NCBI GenBank assembly: GCA_963727755.1
Contig: CAVSHN010000015.1
Location: 186,001 to 250,000 of the forward strand
Source of the DNA: DASYAN01 sp963727755
GTDB lineage: Bacteria; Chloroflexota; Ktedonobacteria; Ktedonobacterales; Ktedonobacteraceae
Length of the DNA: 64,000 nt
Reading direction: 5' to 3'
Part shown: in pieces, positions 1 to 7,268 of the stretch
How positions within the stretch are numbered: the first letter of the stretch is position 1
Layout: each line of letters opens with the position of its first letter
The notes under the pieces: model-generated
Told to the model about the DNA's origin: nothing
The model's input: only the letters and a program-made list of their open reading frames with translations
The model's database searches: none
Made by a program: the position numbers and the translations under genes

Positions 1-177
1 GGTGTGTTGACGCTTTTTCTCAAGTACTCCGATTCCACTAGAGGCATTAGCCTGCGGATCCATATCGATCAGCAGCACTTTCCGCCCAGCGGCGGCTAAA
101 TCTGTAGCGAGATTGACTGCGGTGGTGGTTTTTCCTACGCCCCCTTTTTGATTGGCCACTGCGTATACCTTCGACAC
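1..177 (-). CDS. parA: ParA/Soj-type chromosome-partitioning ATPase, 5' end only
   Basis: The gene runs off the left edge, so only about 59 N-terminal residues are visible. They begin V-Y-A-V-A-N-Q and carry the deviant Walker A box KGGVGKTTT, followed by the L-L-I-D-M-D-P-Q-A-N strand, which is diagnostic of the ParA/Soj/MinD class. These ATPases dimerise on DNA with ATP and, with ParB, segregate origins or plasmids. The start is a GTG at 177, which places the first beta strand at residue 4 as in known Soj proteins. A longer TTG start further upstream cannot be excluded. The usual partner parB would lie downstream, outside the window. Confidence 0.9.
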   Translation of the reverse strand, partial: MSKVYAVANQKGGVGKTTTAVNLATDLAAAGRKVLLIDMDPQANASSGIGVLEKKRQHT

Positions 178-278
178 AAGTCGCGACCATACCTTTCTCT
201 CGGTGCCAACAACAAAGCTTAGCTTCGTCACCATTGTAGCAAATGTACAGGTGAGAAGCAATACATCCAGTCACTATG

Positions 279-821
279 TCACAATGTGACACGATTGTCT
301 CCCGCAGGCATAGTAAAACGCAAGAATCCTCCCTTTGCCAACCGTGTACAGATTACAATCATGGGAAAGAAAGCAAATAATAAGCCCGCCGTGCGTAATT
401 CAAAAAGGCCAAAATCCAGCAGACTGAGATGGTTCGTACTTCCTGCCTGTATACGTAGCAACACGGGACCTTGCTGCACCCCATACTGACCGACCGCTAG
501 ACCGCAGCTCAGGCTGATCAGCAGATCAATGGCAAAGCAGATAGCTGCCATATGCAGTCCCAAGAGCCAGAAGCGTTTGCTCATACGCTCACGTTTCGCG
601 GATGCAATACGATGCGTTGCCCAGAATGCAGGTAAAATATACTGGCATGTCAGGAAGAGCAATGGGACAGCAACAAATAACCAATCAGGAAAAACGGCTG
701 GCGTAATCAGTGCTCCTAGTCGCCCCAGAGTGTAGATCACTACACCTTCCATTAGACCTCGACGATAACTGCCATGGTTAAACATAGAGATAGCATAACG
801 CAACAAGTATGGAAGAATCAA
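279..821 (-). CDS. polytopic membrane protein of unknown function
   Basis: I do not recognise this 180-residue protein. It has about four hydrophobic stretches: around residues 25-45 and 47-67, another near 85-110 ending with a Cys-Gly pair, and a final one near 140-160. The tail is short and basic. The ATG at 821 is the first in frame; a second Met sits at residue 13. It is transcribed in the same direction as the parA gene about 100 bp downstream and could share its transcript. Nothing in the sequence suggests a catalytic site. Confidence 0.55.
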   Translation of the reverse strand: MILPYLLRYAISMFNHGSYRRGLMEGVVIYTLGRLGALITPAVFPDWLFVAVPLLFLTCQYILPAFWATHRIASAKRERMSKRFWLLGLHMAAICFAIDLLISLSCGLAVGQYGVQQGPVLLRIQAGSTNHLSLLDFGLFELRTAGLLFAFFPMIVICTRLAKGGFLRFTMPAGDNRVTL

Positions 822-903
822 GGGTTAGTTATTTCTAAAAATATATGGGGCTTAGCGGGTTGAATTTGTCCCTTTTTCCCCCTAGACAAGGAAGTCCCTA
901 TTA

Positions 904-1413
904 AGGTACTCTTAGTTATGTCAAGGATGACATTTTTAGGTACTCTTGGTTATGTCAAGGATGACATTTTTAGGTACTCTTAGTTATGTCAAGGATGGCA
1001 TTTTTAGGTACTCTTGGTTATGTCAAGGATGACATTTTAAGGTACTCTTGGTTATGTCAAGGATGGCAGTTTTAGGTACTCTTGGTTATGTCAAGGATGA
1101 CATTTTAAGGTACTCTTGGTTATGTCAAGGATGACATTTTAAGGTACTCTTAGTTATGTCAAGGATGGCAGTTTTAGGTACTCTTGGTTATGTCAAGGAT
1201 GACATTTTTAGGTACTCTTGGTTATGTCAGGGATGGCAGTTTTAGGTACTCTTAGTCATGTCAAGGATGACATTTTTAGGGAGTCTTGGTTATGTCAGGG
1301 ATGACATTTTAAGGTACTCTTGGTCATGTCAAGGATGACATTTTTAGGGAGTCTTGGTTATGTCAGGGATGGCAGTTTTAGGTACTCTTGGTTATGTCAA
1401 GGATGACATTGCT
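904..1413. repeat. fifteen-copy 34-bp tandem array with a dyad in each unit
   Basis: Units begin with AGGTACTCTT at 904, 938, 972 and so on, in strict 34-bp register to 1380, giving fifteen copies with only point differences. Each unit holds the inverted repeat ATGTCA-AGGA-TGACAT, perfect in most units and with one change (GGCA) in others. Two units near the distal end change TACTC to GAGTC. There are no unique spacers, so this is not a CRISPR array. The 34-bp period is not a multiple of three, and no frame stays open across it. It fills the gap between the membrane protein and the IS element. Iterated protein-binding sites or a replication-slippage satellite are both possible. Confidence 0.95.
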
Positions 1414-1421
1414 GATTTGCT

Positions 1422-1460
1422 AATACAGATGTCACCGAGTATTCATGTGACATCTGTATT
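1422..1460. other. subterminal hairpin of the IS605-type element (left end)
   Basis: AATACAGATGTCAC at 1422-1435 pairs perfectly with 1447-1460 around an 11-nt loop. IS200/IS605 transposases recognise such imperfect-palindrome hairpins in single-stranded DNA and cleave a few bases outside them. The stem contains the same ATGTCA/TGACAT core as the dyad in the adjacent 34-bp array. Confidence 0.7.
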
Positions 1461-1552
1461 TAGAAATCACACGTGTTTTAACGAAAGGCACGCGAGAAGT
1501 CCCTTCCCCTAAAAGGGGATTGGGATGACAACGTGCCTTGTTCGCCTTTCTA

Positions 1553-1966
1553 CTACTTTCCTTGGCATTCTGTGATGTAGCATCTGATAACCTCTGCTGA
1601 CACACTTCCTGCCGTTGCAACATAATAGGAGCTTGACCATAAATGCTCTTTCCCACAGAGTTTCTTGAGATGTGGGAACTTCTCTCGCAGGTACCGTGAC
1701 GTGTGCCCTTTGAGTAGCCCTGCAATAGCTGAGGGTGAGAGTCTAGGGGGCGCACTAACGAAAATGTGAACATGATCTTGGTCAGTTTCCAGTGCCAGAA
1801 GGGCAAGATCATGCTGCTCACAGCATTCTGCAATAAGCTTCTTCGTCTCCGTCTCGACTGCTCCCGTAAAGATTTTTCTTCTGTATTTGGGTATCCAAAC
1901 CAAGTGGTACCCGATCTTGTAATGACACCATCTGGTTTTACCCACTTGCAATCCATCTGTATCCAT
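1553..1966 (-). CDS. tnpA: IS200/IS605-family transposase TnpA (Y1 HUH)
   Basis: The 137-residue length is normal for a TnpA. The N-terminus reads G-Y-H-L-V-W-I-P-K-Y-R-R-K, the usual opening of this family. The metal-binding HUH motif is H-V-H within D-Q-D-H-V-H-I-F-V. The catalytic tyrosine is in the S-S-S-Y-Y-V segment near residue 111, followed by the conserved C-terminal helix E-V-I-R-C-Y-I. TnpA cuts and rejoins single-stranded transposon ends as a dimer. The ATG at 1966 is chosen because family homology begins a few residues later; an open frame continues upstream but overlaps tnpB antisense and is not expected to be translated. Confidence 0.93.
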   Translation of the reverse strand: MDTDGLQVGKTRWCHYKIGYHLVWIPKYRRKIFTGAVETETKKLIAECCEQHDLALLALETDQDHVHIFVSAPPRLSPSAIAGLLKGHTSRYLREKFPHLKKLCGKEHLWSSSYYVATAGSVSAEVIRCYITECQGK

Positions 1967-1980
1967 GAGACAATCATAGC

Positions 1981-3252
1981 ATGGATACAGTTCGTGTGTA
2001 CAGATTGAAACCCACCCCAAAATTGTTTGCTCGCTTGAGAGATGCTCAGATGGAAGCTGCCAAAGTGTGGAACCTCTGTTGTGAGATCCATAAGCAAGCC
2101 AGAATGGAACATGCCAAATGGCCAGGACGCAGTGAGTTGCAAAAGGCGACCAAAGGTGGACAATTTGCCCTGCACAGTCAATCGGTGCAGATGGTAGTAC
2201 ATGCTTTCCTTGCCAATATCGACACCACACGCAAGCTTCGTCAAACCCATCCAGAGATGCGGATGAAATATCCATGGCGAGAAAAACGCTTTTATCCGGT
2301 CAAATGGCCTGCTCAAGCTGTAAGTCGTGAAAATGGACGTGTTGTTCTGCCAATGGGAAAGGGACGAGAGTCCATCGTCTTGCCTATTGAGCTTCCTGAG
2401 AACAGCGGTGCATGTAGCCTCGTTTGGAATAATGGTTTTGAACTGCATGCCTGTATCGAGACACCACAAGCTGAAGAAGCACCTGGAACGGTTCATGCAA
2501 CTGTCGATCTGGGTGAAATCCATCTTGCTGCTGTTAGTACCAACACGGGCAAGGCGATGATCGTGACAGGCCGTGGCATCCGATCTCTCAAAAGACAGAG
2601 AAACATGCAGTTGAGAAATTTTGCCAAAAAGCAATCTAAGTGCAAAAAGCGCTCGCGACGTTGGAGACGGCTGCAATGGGCCAAGAATAAGCAGTGTAGA
2701 AGAGCCGAACGTCGCATCCGTGATCTGCGCCACAAAGCCACGCGCAAAGTGATCGACTTTTGCCAAGAGCACCATGTGGGCTTCCTCTTCATCGGCAATC
2801 CCCATGGTGTACGTAATCAAGATCGTGGGCGTCACCATAATCAACGGATGTCCTTGTGGGAATATGGCAAGGACATCGATTACCTCACCCATAAATCCGC
2901 ACAAGCTTGCATCAAGAGCTTCACTGGCTCCGAACGAGGCACAAGTAGCCAGTGTCCGGTATGCAAGCACAAACATAAGCCCAAGGGCAGAAATTGGGCA
3001 TGCCGCAAATGTGGCTTCACAGGCCATCGTGACATTGTCGGCAGTGTCAATATGCATCCGCTCGCATTTAGTAAGCAAGTGTCGTTTCCTCGTTCCGTCA
3101 CGTATCTACGCCCTGGACTTTCCAGGAGTAGTAGTAGGGCAGACACGCCCCTGGCATCCTCTGATGCTTGTTGTCTATCTCAGTCAACGGATCAACCACT
3201 GCTCCAGGAGCAGGTCCCTACGGGGGCTGGCCATACCGTTGGAGTGCGATAG
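1981..3252 (+). CDS. tnpB: TnpB RNA-guided endonuclease of the IS605-type element
   Basis: This 423-residue protein has an N-terminal helical and OB-like region (1-170), then a split RuvC domain: Asp176 in V-D-L-G, a basic arginine-rich helix (203-250), a beta strand ending I-G-N-P-H-G-V near 271-277, a zinc finger with Cys325, Cys328, Cys341 and Cys344, and Asp351 in G-H-R-D. The usual RuvC-II glutamate in the v-E-d-L position is absent. Glu318 in the E-R-G-T-S-S segment before the zinc finger is the likely substitute. The tail after residue 360 is low in conserved character because its DNA also encodes the guide RNA scaffold. TnpB cuts DNA at sites matching the guide and promotes transposon retention. 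Confidence 0.92.
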   Translation: MDTVRVYRLKPTPKLFARLRDAQMEAAKVWNLCCEIHKQARMEHAKWPGRSELQKATKGGQFALHSQSVQMVVHAFLANIDTTRKLRQTHPEMRMKYPWREKRFYPVKWPAQAVSRENGRVVLPMGKGRESIVLPIELPENSGACSLVWNNGFELHACIETPQAEEAPGTVHATVDLGEIHLAAVSTNTGKAMIVTGRGIRSLKRQRNMQLRNFAKKQSKCKKRSRRWRRLQWAKNKQCRRAERRIRDLRHKATRKVIDFCQEHHVGFLFIGNPHGVRNQDRGRHHNQRMSLWEYGKDIDYLTHKSAQACIKSFTGSERGTSSQCPVCKHKHKPKGRNWACRKCGFTGHRDIVGSVNMHPLAFSKQVSFPRSVTYLRPGLSRSSSRADTPLASSDACCLSQSTDQPLLQEQVPTGAGHTVGVR

Positions 3253-3278
3253 GAGCTCACCCCCTCAAAGGTGGGTTG
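3120..3278 (+). ncRNA. candidate TnpB guide RNA (reRNA/omegaRNA) overlapping the tnpB 3' end
   Basis: TnpB guide RNAs overlap the 3' end of tnpB and stop at the transposon right end, with the guide copied from flanking DNA. Here the last ~130 bp of tnpB encode a non-conserved tail and contain GC-rich complementary segments, for example GGAGCAGGTCCC against GGGGGCTGGCC near 3205-3232. They are followed by a hairpin ending GGTGGGTTGAG at about 3278. The guide would then read into the 3' end of the neighbouring fmdB-type gene. The boundaries are inferred from family architecture, not observed. Confidence 0.4.
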
Positions 3279-3301
3279 AGAGTGTCACTTTTGAGAGATT
3301 G

Positions 3302-3529
3302 TTAATGGCAGCCGCAGCCACCACCACCACATCCACAACCGCCCATCGACGGGCGTTCGCCGTTGAAAGAATCTTCACCATTCCTCCGTTTAGCCGCAAA
3401 CACAGAGAGCAAGCGGCGGACTTTTTCGCCGTGACACTTGACACACACGACTTCATCCGCATGTTGATGACTAACTAGCAGCTCAAACTTTGCTTGGCAG
3501 TCAGAACAAGAGTACTCATATAAAGGCAT
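3302..3529 (-). CDS. FmdB-family zinc-ribbon protein
   Basis: The 75-residue protein opens M-P-L-Y-E-Y-S-C and has the two CxxC knuckles of the FmdB family (Cys8/Cys11 and Cys29/Cys32), followed by a glycine- and cysteine-rich tail ending G-C-G-C-H. Members are small putative regulatory proteins named after a formamidase-operon gene; most have no known target. The Cys-Gly tail could bind metal. It has its own promoter (3574-3602), and the IS right end lies immediately beyond its stop codon, so it escaped disruption by about 20 bp. Confidence 0.9.
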   Translation of the reverse strand: MPLYEYSCSDCQAKFELLVSHQHADEVVCVKCHGEKVRRLLSVFAAKRRNGEDSFNGERPSMGGCGCGGGGCGCH

Positions 3530-3573
3530 TATCTATTACCTCCACTCAGGGAAAACAATCACTACTAATCGAT

Positions 3574-3602
3574 AGTGTATTGACAAGCCCAGGTCTTGTC
3601 AA
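3574..3602 (-). promoter_or_regulatory. sigma70-type promoter of the fmdB-family gene, with dyad
   Basis: On the minus strand TTGACA (3602-3597) is followed after 17 bp by TACACT (3579-3574). The same bases form a perfect 8-bp inverted repeat, TTGACAAG-N7-CTTGTCAA, at 3580-3602. It lies in the divergent space between this gene and ychF, so a repressor bound here could affect both. Confidence 0.6.
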
Positions 3603-3687
3603 GCTGGAATTGGGAGATGGAGAGACCCTTGCCCCGACCTGATACTATAATTGGGGAGAATATGGTTCCAACTGGAGGAGGAATAAG

Positions 3688-4860
3688 ATGGCCCTTACTA
3701 TAGGTATTATTGGTCTGCCACAAAGTGGCAAGACGACATTATTTAACGCTCTGACCAAGGCTGGTGCACCTATCAGCGGATATGCAACTAGCACGGTCCA
3801 AGCAAATATGGCAATTGTCCAGGTGCCTGATGCACGTTTGCAACCGCTAGCTGATATCTTCAAGCCTCGCAAGGTTACGCCTACAACGGTCGAGTTCGTT
3901 GATGTTGCTGGCATGGGACAATCTGAGCAATCTGGCAAGCAGAAGCAGGGACTAAGTGCTGAATTCTTAGGCCATATTCGTAACGCCGATGCCCTAGCTA
4001 TCGTGTTACGTACCTTTGTCAATGATAACGTACCGCATATCCACCAAAATATCGATCCATACCGCGATCTGGAGAGTCTCAATGCAGAACTCTCGCTCAC
4101 CGATCTGGCCTCGGTCGAACGCCGTCTTGAACGTACTAATCGGGCAGCTAAATCAGGTGAGAAGAAATATCAACAGGAACTGGATATGCTGCGCCAATTA
4201 CAGAACGAGCTTAACGAATTGAAGCTGGTGAGTCAACTTGAAATTGCTCCGCACGATCAGGCACTCATCAACGAACTCTTCTTGCTAACCGCCAAGCCGC
4301 GCATGTACGTTCTGAATGTTAGCGAAGATGTGCTTGGAGCCGCTAACGACCTGCTAACGAAAATTGCCTCAGGTGAAGATGTACAGGAGAAAAGTCTGCA
4401 AGGTGAGCTAAGCAGCATTGCCCGTGTTGCTCTAATAGCTAGGCAGGAAGGATCTGAGGTTGTAGCCGTTTCTGCACGATTGGAGGCAGAACTCTCTGAG
4501 CTGCCCGAAGATGATGCTCATGAGTACTTGGAGTCTCTAGGCCTGCCACAACTGGGAACTGATCGTGTAATCCAGGTCGGATATCGCCTGCTCAACCTGA
4601 TCACTTTTCTTACAGCTGGCGAAGACGAAGTACGCGCTTGGACAGTCACCAAAGGTGCAAGGGCTCCTGAGGCCGCTGGCAAGATCCACTCGGACATCGA
4701 ACGCGGCTTTATCCGTGCCGAAGTGATCACCTTTGATGACTTTATGGCCTGTGGCTCATTTGCCGTCGCGACCAAAAAAGGCTTGTTACGCTTGGAGGGG
4801 AAAGAGTATGTGATCAAAGATGGCGATATTGCTCATTTTCGCTTCAATGTTGCCAAATAA
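3688..4860 (+). CDS. ychF: YchF/Obg-family ATPase
   Basis: The 390-residue product has the P-loop G-L-P-Q-S-G-K-T-T at residues 9-17, the D-V-A-G-M G3 segment near 72-76 and the C-terminal TGS-like domain with A-A-G-K-I-H-S-D-I and the D-G-D-I-A-H-F-R-F-N end. YchF proteins are GTPase-like but prefer ATP and associate with ribosomes, acting in translation and oxidative-stress responses. The P-loop differs slightly from the common G-L-P-N-V-G-K-S-T but keeps all phosphate-binding positions. A GGAGGA ribosome-binding site lies 6-7 bp upstream. A single-gene unit is likely, since both neighbours are on the other strand. Confidence 0.95.
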   Translation: MALTIGIIGLPQSGKTTLFNALTKAGAPISGYATSTVQANMAIVQVPDARLQPLADIFKPRKVTPTTVEFVDVAGMGQSEQSGKQKQGLSAEFLGHIRNADALAIVLRTFVNDNVPHIHQNIDPYRDLESLNAELSLTDLASVERRLERTNRAAKSGEKKYQQELDMLRQLQNELNELKLVSQLEIAPHDQALINELFLLTAKPRMYVLNVSEDVLGAANDLLTKIASGEDVQEKSLQGELSSIARVALIARQEGSEVVAVSARLEAELSELPEDDAHEYLESLGLPQLGTDRVIQVGYRLLNLITFLTAGEDEVRAWTVTKGARAPEAAGKIHSDIERGFIRAEVITFDDFMACGSFAVATKKGLLRLEGKEYVIKDGDIAHFRFNVAK

Positions 4861-4863
4861 CCT

Positions 4864-5106
4864 TTAAATATCGTATTGCTTAATAACCTTATCCACCAAG
4901 TTCCCTATTTCGTGGAATAAGCTATGTTGGTAATCGAGCATTCTGGCTTGATTTAAGTCAAAATCTCGATTTGCCGTATCTTTCTGAGCATTCGAGGTGA
5001 ATCGTTGCGAAAGCGCCAGAGAATGCTCTCCTCGCTTATGAAGGTAGGTTGAAAGCTCGTTGAGATCTTTGAGCAGTGCATTGAGCTTCTCATCACTACT
5101 GACCAT
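4864..5106 (-). CDS. small helical protein of unknown function
   Basis: The 80-residue product is charged and mostly helical, with heptad-like leucines in the first 35 residues and a second amphipathic helix at the end. It has no membrane segment, cysteine or recognisable motif. Its stop lies 3 bp past the ychF stop on the opposite strand, so the two genes are tightly convergent. A weak AGGT precedes the ATG by about 8 bp. I do not recognise a family, and coding status rests mainly on position and composition. Confidence 0.5.
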   Translation of the reverse strand: MVSSDEKLNALLKDLNELSTYLHKRGEHSLALSQRFTSNAQKDTANRDFDLNQARMLDYQHSLFHEIGNLVDKVIKQYDI

Positions 5107-5198
5107 ATATTTGCTACCTGCTTTCCCGTTATAGCGGGCGTAATATCTTGCGTTAACGAACTCGATCGGTACGTAGATACTACCAAGATCTATTGTGC

Positions 5199-5528
5199 TC
5201 AGACAGGTTGCGGTGGGTTAAGGATGACACGTCCATGCTCGCCTGTGGCTGGCTGGAAAGAAATTGCCACATCATGTCCCAGCCTTGCAACCATCTGAAG
5301 AAGACGTTCAAGTGAAAAGTTGCTCATCTTAGCTTGTAGCAGCAAGCTGATGTGGGGTTGTGGTACACCTAGTAGTGCTGCAGCTTGGGTCTGAGAGAGA
5401 CCTCGCCGCTTGATTTCTGCAACGATATAACATAACAACTTTGCCCTTGCTAGGCGTTCCTCGGGATTAGGCATGCCAAGATCTGCAAAGGGATTATCAC
5501 TGCCAACGGTACATGTTTCGTCATTCAT
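5199..5528 (-). CDS. orphan XRE/HigA-type antitoxin
   Basis: This 109-residue protein is the close paralogue of the antitoxin at 6129-6458, sharing the N-P-E-E-R opening, the E-I-K-R-R-x-L-S-Q start of the HTH, the G-V-P-Q-P-H-I-S-L-L-L recognition helix and F-S-L-E-R-L-L-Q-M. Such antitoxins neutralise RelE-fold mRNA interferases and repress their own operon. The start at 5528 is chosen by alignment with the paralogue and by an AAGGA 9 bp upstream. No toxin gene precedes it: upstream are only the promoter and the first five codons of a toxin (see 5529-5558). As an orphan it could still repress, or cross-neutralise, the neighbouring pair. Confidence 0.85.
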   Translation of the reverse strand: MNDETCTVGSDNPFADLGMPNPEERLARAKLLCYIVAEIKRRGLSQTQAAALLGVPQPHISLLLQAKMSNFSLERLLQMVARLGHDVAISFQPATGEHGRVILNPPQPV

Positions 5529-5558
5529 CGTAGTGGTCCTTATCAGCCTCCGTGCCAT
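5529..5558 (-). pseudogene. remnant of a deleted HigB-type toxin gene
   Basis: Immediately upstream of the orphan antitoxin the minus strand reads ATGGCACGGAGGCTG, encoding M-A-R-R-L, the same first five residues as the toxin that starts at 5755. Sequence upstream of this point also matches the upstream region of that toxin over about 60 bp. After the fifth codon the homology stops and the antitoxin follows within 15 bp. This is what an internal deletion of the toxin coding region would leave. Confidence 0.75.
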
Positions 5559-5597
5559 CCCTATCTCCCCAAATGTACGAATTGGTATGATATCTAC

Positions 5598-5626
5598 AGT
5601 ATACAAAATTATATGGCTTATGTCTA
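5598..5626 (-). promoter_or_regulatory. promoter retained by the orphan antitoxin
   Basis: TAGACA (5626-5621) and TATACT (5603-5598) are separated by 17 bp. The arrangement and flanking bases match the promoter of the complete pair (5686-5714). The dyad overlapping the -10 box is less perfect here: GTAT and ATAC half-sites around a longer centre. Confidence 0.65.
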
Positions 5627-5685
5627 GGGGTCAGAAATCTTCCTTTCTTCCGCTATCAAGATACTGTATCACTATCAAGCCCCTC

Positions 5686-5727
5686 TGGACAAAAAATCCA
5701 TGAGATTGTATACTATGGTTAGTATAC
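5686..5727 (+). promoter_or_regulatory. promoter and operator of the toxin-antitoxin pair
   Basis: TGGACA (5686-5691) and TATACT (5709-5714) have a 17-bp spacer. The inverted repeat GTATACT-N6-AGTATAC at 5708-5727 covers the -10 box, the expected place for autorepression by the HTH antitoxin. Confidence 0.75.
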
Positions 5728-5754
5728 CAATTCATATATTTAGGAGAGTGGTAC

Positions 5755-6132
5755 GTGGCACGGAGGCTATTCTGGGTGGATTCATCTGAGAAAGACCTTT
5801 TGGCGTTTCCTGAGGGAGTGTACGAAAATATAAAAGGCGCACTTTACTTTGCACTAGCTGGTGGAAAGGCAGAGCATGTTAAGCCACTCAAAGGGTTCTC
5901 AGGCGCGAGTGTATTGGAAATTGTGGAAAGCGATCCCAGTGGGACATATCGCTGTGTGTATACAGTCAAATTTCAGACAGGGATTTATGTCTTGCACGCG
6001 TTTCAGAAGAAGTCACACAAGGGGATTGCTACATCGAAGCAGGATATTGATATGATTAAACGTCGACTCAAGCGAGCTGCAGAGCTTGATGCTGAGCTTC
6101 GAAAACAAGAAAAGAAAGGAAAGGGATCATGA
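5755..6132 (+). CDS. RelE/HigB-type (Gp49-like) toxin
   Basis: The 125-residue protein has the compact RelE/HigB fold signature of this subgroup: an N-terminal strand W-V-D-S-S, a G-A-L-Y-F-A-L-A-G-G-K helix, V-K-P-L-K-G-F-S-G and V-L-E-I-V-E-S strands, the Y-R-C-V-Y-T-V-K-F strand with its conserved Arg, and the H-A-F-Q-K-K-S-H-K-G segment that usually carries catalytic Lys/His residues. Such toxins cleave mRNA, commonly on the ribosome. It uses a GTG start with AGGAG 8 bp upstream and overlaps the antitoxin ATG by 4 bp, so the two are translationally coupled, toxin first as in higBA. Confidence 0.88.
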   Translation: MARRLFWVDSSEKDLLAFPEGVYENIKGALYFALAGGKAEHVKPLKGFSGASVLEIVESDPSGTYRCVYTVKFQTGIYVLHAFQKKSHKGIATSKQDIDMIKRRLKRAAELDAELRKQEKKGKGS

Positions 6133-6458
6133 TAGAAGGCAGAGATTATACTATCAGTGGCGACAACATCTTTGCTAACGATGGTCGGCCTAATCCTGAA
6201 GAGCGCATGATGCGAGCACAACTGCTATACTATATTGCAACTGAAATCAAACGACGTAAGCTCTCACAACGTCAAGCTGCAGATCTGCTCGGTATACCAC
6301 AGCCCCATGTCAGCCTATTGCTGCAAGCCAAATTGAGTAACTTCTCACTCGAGCGCCTTCTCCAGATGACTGCAAGGCTTGGAGTAGATTTGGCAATTTC
6401 TGGTCAGTTAACGAATGAGCAAGGTCACATCACGCTCAACTTACCACAGTTTGCCTGA
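6129..6458 (+). CDS. XRE/HigA-type antitoxin
   Basis: This 109-residue HTH protein is the partner of the preceding toxin; the start codon overlaps the toxin stop (ATGA). The HTH spans about residues 35-75, with L-S-Q-R-Q-A-A-D-L-L-G as the first two helices and P-Q-P-H-V-S-L-L-L as the recognition helix. It would bind and silence the toxin and repress the operator at 5708-5727. The orphan at 5199-5528 is clearly the same family and differs mainly at the N-terminal 20 residues and the C-terminal tail. Confidence 0.88.
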   Translation: MIEGRDYTISGDNIFANDGRPNPEERMMRAQLLYYIATEIKRRKLSQRQAADLLGIPQPHVSLLLQAKLSNFSLERLLQMTARLGVDLAISGQLTNEQGHITLNLPQFA

Positions 6459-6567
6459 TGAGGGGCATGTTTCATTTGGAAAAAATACAGCGTTCCTCAG
6501 AACTAGACTAGCACAACGTGCCGATATCCTGACTAAGGAGGCGAGAGCAGCACTCTCGATCTAACAT

Positions 6568-7171
6568 ATGACAATAGACGAACAAAAAGTGATTACGCAG
6601 CTATCACATGAACAAGGAGTACTTGTTTCCGCTGAGGGCATTGGCTCAGCAGCTAAGGGACTGCCCAAGGTTTTGGTTACGATGGGCAGTGATTCTGATC
6701 TGTCTCTAATGATCAAGGCTATTAATACGCTCCGGTACAGAGTTTGGCATTGCGTGTCTCGTACAGATCAATTCCGCGCACCGCGATTTACGCACGATGA
6801 TAGAGCATCTAGACAATTTGCCATCATCTGTGCAGGTCATTATTGCCTGTGCAGGTGGAGCTGCTCACCTCCCTGGCACTATTGCAGGTTTGCGGGCTGA
6901 TCTACCCGTCATCGGTGTCCCACGCGATCTCGGGGCTCTCAAAGGGATCGATGCCCTACTCTCGATGGTTCAAATGCCTGCAGGAGTGCCCGTTGCCGTC
7001 ATGGCAATTGGTGAAGCTGGTGCGGTCAATGCTGCTATCCAGGCCGCCAAAGAATTGGCCATTGCTGATCCCTCCATCAAGGAGCGTTTGCTGACATATG
7101 CGCAGAAGCGTAACACACGGGTACTCACCCAAAACCAGACACTGCAAGAGAAGCTAGCAGAAATTGGATAA
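6568..7171 (+). pseudogene. purE: purE, N5-carboxyaminoimidazole ribonucleotide mutase, frameshifted
   Basis: The first frame gives K-V-L-V-T-M-G-S-D-S-D-L, the PurE phosphate-binding start. The frame then changes near 6733-6737, and the second frame continues S-A-H-R-D-L-R-T, then A-C-A-G-G-A-A-H-L-P-G-T and P-V-I-G-V-P, all PurE active-site segments. Joining the frames gives a complete enzyme, which converts N5-CAIR to CAIR in purine synthesis. There is a 32-residue N-terminal extension and an additional AAGGAGG 26 bp before the ATG, separated by a CGAGAG/CTCTCG hairpin. One extra or missing base is the only lesion, so a sequencing error or a recent mutation are both possible. Confidence 0.85.
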
Positions 7172-7196
7172 TCAGACCCTTACCATTTGGCAATGA

Positions 7197-7250
7197 ATTG
7201 TGGCATGTGGAGCTGAAGGCCAAATAGCCTATTTGGCGCATGCGCCACAA
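7197..7250. terminator. composite hairpin between convergent purE and the UbiA-family gene
   Basis: TTGTGGC and GCCACAA near the two ends bracket an inner perfect stem GCCAAATA-GCC-TATTTGGC (7219-7237) and the palindrome GGCGCATGCGCC (7235-7246). There is no clear T tract, but position between two convergent genes supports a bidirectional terminator. Confidence 0.5.
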
Positions 7251-7268
7251 TAGCTCATTTTCATACCA

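Larger units (their letters stand above)
1411..3285. mobile_element. IS200/IS605-family insertion sequence with divergent tnpA and tnpB
   Basis: A Y1 transposase gene and an RNA-guided TnpB gene are back to back, 14 bp apart, the divergent arrangement of IS605 itself. A perfect 14-bp-arm hairpin at 1422-1460 lies beyond the 3' end of tnpA and fits the subterminal left-end structure bound by TnpA. A smaller imperfect hairpin around 3254-3278 lies just past tnpB and fits the right end. Family members have no terminal inverted repeats or target duplication, so the exact ends given are estimates. The element sits between the 34-bp array and the 3' end of an fmdB-type gene. Both proteins are full length, so it may be active. 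Confidence 0.85.

Noticed and set aside
904..1413. CRISPR array
   Set aside because: The repeats are directly joined with no unique spacers, and no cas gene is in the window.
1432..3078. Long minus-strand frame across the IS element
   Set aside because: It is antisense to tnpB and does not encode recognisable protein; tnpA and tnpB explain the DNA fully.
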